64,000 nucleotides of DNA, from positions 1,922,001 to 1,986,000 of the forward strand of contig NZ_CP036426.1 of the NCBI RefSeq assembly GCF_007752535.1, in the 5' to 3' direction. Below, one piece after another: positions 60,478 through 64,000 of this stretch. This DNA is from Tautonia plasticadhaerens. Lineage in GTDB: Bacteria > Planctomycetota > Planctomycetia > Isosphaerales > Isosphaeraceae. A model generated the notes under the pieces. That model had not been told where the DNA came from and searched no databases. It worked only from the letters and a program-made list of their open reading frames with translations. The stretch's first letter is position 1, and every line of letters begins with the position of its first letter. Position numbers and translations under genes: made by a program.

Positions 60478-62073
60478 ATGATGGCGCGACGCAAGGCGAC
60501 GAATGCCGGCAAGAACGGCAGCGGGGCGAAGCTCGGTTTCGAGGAAAAGCTCTGGGCCGCCGCCGACAAGATGCGCGGCCACATGGACGCGGCGGAGTAC
60601 AAGCACGTCGCCCTGGGGCTGATCTTCCTCAAGTACATCAGCGACGCCTTCCAGGAGCGGTACGACGCCCTCCAGAAGGAGCCACACGCCGACCCGGAGG
60701 ACCGGGACGAGTACACGGCCGAGAACGTCTTCTGGGTGCCCAGGGAGGCCCGCTGGAAGGCCCTCCAGGACAACGCCAAGCAGGCCGACATCGGCAAGCG
60801 GGTGGACCTGGCGATGGAGGCCATCGAGAAGGAGAACCCGTCGCTCAAGGGCGTGTTGCCGAAGGACTACGCCCGGCCGACGCTGGACCAGACGCGGCTT
60901 GGGGAGTTGATCGACCTGATCGGGACGATCGAACTGGTCTACCGGGAGGACGCGGACCTCTTCGACGGCAAGCGGGACCACCGCTCGAAGGACCTGCTGG
61001 GGCGGGTCTACGAGTATTTCCTCGGCAAGTTCGCCAGCGCCGAGGGGAAGGCCGGGGGCGAGTTCTACACGCCGGAGTCGGTCGTCCGGCTGCTGGTCGA
61101 GATGATCGAGCCGTACAAGGGGCGGGTGCTTGACCCGTGCTGCGGCTCGGGCGGGATGTTCGTGCAGTCGGAGTCGTTCGTCGAGGCGCACGGCGGGCGG
61201 AAGACGGACCTGTCGATCTTCGGGCAGGAGTCGAACCCGACGACGTGGAAGCTCTGCCGGATGAACCTGGCGATCCGGGGCATCGAGGCGAATCTCGGCC
61301 AGGTCCACGCCGACAGCTTCCACAACGACCAGCACAAGGACCTGCGGGCCGATTTCATCCTGGCCAACCCTCCGTTCAACGTGAGCGACTGGGGCGGCGA
61401 CCGGCTCCGCGAGGACGCCCGCTGGCAGCACGGGCCGCCGCCGGCCGGCAATGCGAACTTCGCCTGGGTGCAGCACTTCCTCGCCCACCTGGGGCCGAAG
61501 GGGGTGGCGGGCTTCGTGCTGGCCAACGGGTCGATGTCGTCGAACCAGTCGGGCGAGGGGGAGATCAGGCGGAGGATCGTCGAGGCCGACCTCGTCGATT
61601 GCATGATCGCCCTGCCGGGGCAGTTGTTCTACACCACGGGCATCCCGGCCTGCCTCTGGTTCCTGGCCCGTAACAAGGGCAACGGCAAGTTCCGCGACCG
61701 CCGGGGCGAGACGCTGTTCATCGACGCCCGCAAGTTGGGGCACCTGGTCGATCGGACCCACCGCGAGCTATCAGCCGAGGAGATCGCCCGGATCGCCCGG
61801 GCCTATCACGCCTGGCGGGGCGAGCCCGACGCCGGGCACTACGCCGACGTACCGGGCTTCTGCAAGGCCGCGACGCTGGAGGAGATCGCCGCTCACGGGT
61901 TCGTGCTGACGCCGGGACGGTACGTTGGGGCCGAGGATGTCGAGGACGACGGCGAGCCGTTCGAGGTCAAGATTGAGCGATTGCTGGAGAAGCTGGAGGG
62001 TCAGTTCGCCGAGTGTCAAGCGCTGGAGGGTGCTATCCGCGACAACCTAAAGGGACTCGGAAATGCAACATGA
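60478..62073 (+). CDS. hsdM: Type I restriction-modification methyltransferase subunit
   Basis: About 531 residues from the ATG at 60478 (a second ATG follows at 60481), with GGGGAGG just before. The helical N-domain has [20 protein letters not shown] and [13 protein letters not shown]. The methyltransferase part has [14 protein letters not shown] (SAM, near 220) and the catalytic NPPFN (near 297), so adenine methylation is intact. It pairs with HsdS to modify a bipartite DNA site. It overlaps hsdS by 11 bases. Confidence 0.95.
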   Translation: MMARRKATNAGKNGSGAKLGFEEKLWAAADKMRGHMDAAEYKHVALGLIFLKYISDAFQERYDALQKEPHADPEDRDEYTAENVFWVPREARWKALQDNAKQADIGKRVDLAMEAIEKENPSLKGVLPKDYARPTLDQTRLGELIDLIGTIELVYREDADLFDGKRDHRSKDLLGRVYEYFLGKFASAEGKAGGEFYTPESVVRLLVEMIEPYKGRVLDPCCGSGGMFVQSESFVEAHGGRKTDLSIFGQESNPTTWKLCRMNLAIRGIEANLGQVHADSFHNDQHKDLRADFILANPPFNVSDWGGDRLREDARWQHGPPPAGNANFAWVQHFLAHLGPKGVAGFVLANGSMSSNQSGEGEIRRRIVEADLVDCMIALPGQLFYTTGIPACLWFLARNKGNGKFRDRRGETLFIDARKLGHLVDRTHRELSAEEIARIARAYHAWRGEPDAGHYADVPGFCKAATLEEIAAHGFVLTPGRYVGAEDVEDDGEPFEVKIERLLEKLEGQFAECQALEGAIRDNLKGLGNAT

Positions 62074-63400
62074 AGGCTGGATGCGAGTCCGAGTTGGTTC
62101 GCTGGTCAGCAGTGGAAAATTGGTGATCAACGATGGATACAGAGTCACAAACCGCGAGCTTGGTTCGACTGGTATCCCGTTCGTTCGGGGTGGAGACATA
62201 GGCGATGGTTCAATCACAACTGATGTTGTTGATCACATACTCCCCGAACACCGGGATAGGGTGCGGAACAAGTTGACGAAGCCAGACGATGTTGCCTTCA
62301 TCTCGAAGGGAACCGTCGGCCGCGTGGGCTACCTCCGCCCAGATCAGCCTGAGGTCGTTTTCGCCCCCCAAGTGTGCTACTGGCGAGTAATCAACCAGGG
62401 CTGTATTCACCCGCGTTTTTTGTACTACATGCTGACTGGACCGGAGTTTCAGGCGAACCTCCATGCGGTCAAGACCCACGGTTCGATGGTTGCAGACTAT
62501 GTGAGCTTGGCCGATCAGCACGCCTTCGTATTGACACTGCCTCCCATCGACATCCAAGCCGACATCGGTCGCATCCTCGGCTCCCTCGACGACAAGATCG
62601 ACCTGAACCGCCGGATGAACGCGACGCTGGAGGCGATCGCCCGGACGCTGTTCCGGTCGTGGTTCCTGGACTTCGACCCCGTGCGGGCCAAGATGGAGGG
62701 CCGCCAGCCGCCCGTCATCGACTCCGAGACCGCCGCCCTGTTCCCCTCCTCGTTCGCCGACTCCTCCCTCGGCCCGATCCCGGAGGGCTGGGCCGTGGGG
62801 CCGCTCCTCGACCAGGCGGGCCTCATCAGTGGCGGCACGCCCAAAACCTCGGAGAGCGCGTACTGGGATGGTGGCATCCCGTGGGCGAGCGCGAAGGACG
62901 TGAGCCAGTGCGGCGACGCCTTCCTCATCAACACCGAGCGGTCGATCACGGACCTAGGTCTGGCGAATAGCTCGACCAAGATCATCCCGAAGCTGTCCAC
63001 CGTAGTGGTCGCTCGCGGCGCGACGACGGGCAGGTTCACGATGTTCGGCGGGGACATCGCCATGAACCAGACCTGCTACGCGCTCCGCTCGCGGACAGGC
63101 CACCACTTCTACCTCAACTCCCTGTTCCGCGAACTCGTGGACGACCTGATTCATGCCGCCCATGGCTCCGTTTTCGACACCATCACGACAACGACCTTCG
63201 AGCGGGCCAAGGTCATTCTTCCCCCGCCCGAGGTCCAAACGTGCTTCGAGCTTCGCGTGTCGAGCCTGTTCGGCCGGGTGCTGGCGAACCTCAACGAATC
63301 GCGTACCCTCGTCGCCCTCCGCGACACCCTGTTGCCGAAGCTGCTCTCGGGCGAGGTCCGCGTCAAGCATGCCGAGCAACTGGTCGAGTCCCGGCCATGA
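62063..63400 (+). CDS. hsdS: Type I specificity subunit
   Basis: 445 residues. Two target-recognition domains, each followed by a conserved helix: TRD1 ~1-150 then [23 protein letters not shown]2 ~210-390 then [20 protein letters not shown] and [13 protein letters not shown]. The first ~500 bases are clearly AT-richer than the rest of the gene and the neighbours, which points to a swapped TRD1. It defines the DNA sequence recognised by the M and R subunits. The 3' end overlaps the next gene (ATGATG). Confidence 0.94.
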   Translation: MQHEGWMRVRVGSLVSSGKLVINDGYRVTNRELGSTGIPFVRGGDIGDGSITTDVVDHILPEHRDRVRNKLTKPDDVAFISKGTVGRVGYLRPDQPEVVFAPQVCYWRVINQGCIHPRFLYYMLTGPEFQANLHAVKTHGSMVADYVSLADQHAFVLTLPPIDIQADIGRILGSLDDKIDLNRRMNATLEAIARTLFRSWFLDFDPVRAKMEGRQPPVIDSETAALFPSSFADSSLGPIPEGWAVGPLLDQAGLISGGTPKTSESAYWDGGIPWASAKDVSQCGDAFLINTERSITDLGLANSSTKIIPKLSTVVVARGATTGRFTMFGGDIAMNQTCYALRSRTGHHFYLNSLFRELVDDLIHAAHGSVFDTITTTTFERAKVILPPPEVQTCFELRVSSLFGRVLANLNESRTLVALRDTLLPKLLSGEVRVKHAEQLVESRP

Positions 63401-63900
63401 TGGACCTGAGCCAGCGCAAGGAGCAATGGAGCGAGGTCTACCTCCGGGCGATCGCCACGGCGGCGGGGTACACCCTCCACGAGCCGCGCGTGGACGACGA
63501 CAGCATCGACTTCGCGATCGCCGGCCGGATTGTCGCGGACCTGCCTTGTCCGCCCAGGATCGACGTTCAACTCAAGGGCACGTCCGATTTCGCGGTCCGC
63601 GACGACCACGTCGTTTACCGCTTGAAGCGGAAGAACTATGATGATCTTCGGTACACCGAACTCCTCGTTCCTCGGCTGCTGATCGTCGTCCTTATCCCGA
63701 AGGCGGAGGCGGATTGGCTCCGGCACTCGGTCGAGGAACTGGCGATCCGCCGGTGCGGGTACTGGGCCAACCTCGCCGGGCTCGGACCCGCGACCCAGAA
63801 GGGCGATAAGGTGCCGGTCCGGTTGCCGCGTGCGAACATCTTCTCGGTCGAGGGCCTTCGCGACCTGATGAGACGGTCCGCCCGGAGGGAGACGCTATGA
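63397..63900 (+). CDS. DUF4365-type protein of the restriction locus
   Basis: 167 residues from the ATG at 63397 (or 63400). Its start overlaps the hsdS stop. Segments QRKEQWSEVYLRAIATAAGY and IDVQLKGTSDFAV resemble DUF4365, a PD-(D/E)xK-like domain with D...Q-x-K (here DDDSIDFAIA then DVQLKGT) often seen near restriction or defence genes. It may be an extra nuclease or regulator of the type I system. It overlaps the next frame at ATGA. Confidence 0.75.
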   Translation: MMDLSQRKEQWSEVYLRAIATAAGYTLHEPRVDDDSIDFAIAGRIVADLPCPPRIDVQLKGTSDFAVRDDHVVYRLKRKNYDDLRYTELLVPRLLIVVLIPKAEADWLRHSVEELAIRRCGYWANLAGLGPATQKGDKVPVRLPRANIFSVEGLRDLMRRSARRETL

Positions 63901-64000
63901 AGTCGCCGTCGCGCCTCCCCAGGGAGCAGGTCAACGCCCTGCGGCCGGGGGACGTGAAGCAGTACCTGACCAGCCGGGGGTGGCGCCCGCAAGGGGACGC
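63897..64000 (+). CDS. Cut-off start of a further restriction-locus gene
   Basis: Begins at an ATG overlapping the DUF4365 gene stop (ATGA) and stays open to the window edge. The 34 codons encode VNALRPGDVKQYLTSRGW and onward, too short to place. Its coupling means it belongs to the same operon. hsdR is expected nearby, but this N-terminus does not look like a typical HsdR start. Confidence 0.6.
   Translation, partial: MKSPSRLPREQVNALRPGDVKQYLTSRGWRPQGD

Noticed and set aside
36840-64000. A second copy of the tRNA-Leu 3' end as right attachment site
   Set aside because: Scanned by eye for the T-arm and acceptor sequence; none found in the window.

Overview
The window is high-GC (roughly 70%) bacterial DNA. 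Several traits point to a planctomycete, probably of the Isosphaeraceae: a DUF1571 lipoprotein, a Cys-type sulfatase beside a DUF5060 glycosidase-like protein, a large Lhr helicase, a baeRF release-factor-like protein, and bacterial genes for tetrahydromethanopterin/methanofuran-type cofactor synthesis. This placement is inferred from gene content; no rRNA is present. Because GC is so high, long antisense open frames run opposite most genes. They were set aside.

Positions 1-36650 look like ordinary chromosome. A plus-strand set comes first (hydrolase end, GH3-family protein, DUF1571 lipoprotein, response regulator, NicO-type metal transporter, enolase-superfamily enzyme, alpha/beta hydrolase). 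A long minus-strand run follows, 25.6 kb down to 7.6 kb (large secreted protein, sugar isomerase-like protein, flavin disulfide reductase, DUF5060 protein, sulfatase, lhr, LpxH-like phosphoesterase, fumC, membrane-anchored protein). Then come a secreted hydrolase, baeRF, nadD and priA. After priA there is a gene-free stretch with three 28-nt repeats and a small protein with a caspase/CHAT-like His...Cys pattern. A four-gene cluster follows (amino-acid kinase, hydantoinase-like, ATP-grasp, HisA-like) that matches the methanofuran-type cofactor genes of methanogens and methylotrophs.

A tRNA-Leu(CAG) at 36753-36838 marks a clear change. Directly after it lie a tyrosine recombinase, an excisionase-like HTH protein and a prim-pol protein, the usual hallmarks of an integrated element. 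Next are a small gene with two decayed tandem copies of its 3' half and a gene-free stretch of about 1.25 kb. A striking 1297-residue fusion follows: six tandem zinc-ribbon repeats, an Snf2-type SF2 helicase and a C-terminal methyltransferase that closely resembles eukaryotic Rrp8/nucleomethylin.

Positions 47396-60064 hold a complete type III-B CRISPR-Cas interference module: cmr2 (GGDD palm intact, no HD domain seen), cmr3, cmr4, cmr5, a cmr6-cmr1 fusion, a Card1/Can2-like CARF nuclease, a CARF-wHTH protein with a possible RelE-like end, a degenerate array of about 27 repeats, and cas6. The ribosome-binding site of cas6 appears to come from the last array repeat. No cas1/cas2 is present. Cmr2 should make cyclic oligoadenylate when target RNA is bound, the two CARF proteins should respond to it, and Cas6 should process the array. 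A type I restriction-modification locus (hsdM, hsdS, a DUF4365 protein, and a cut-off gene) closes the window, so the region right of the tRNA reads as a defence island. Its right edge is not inside the window.
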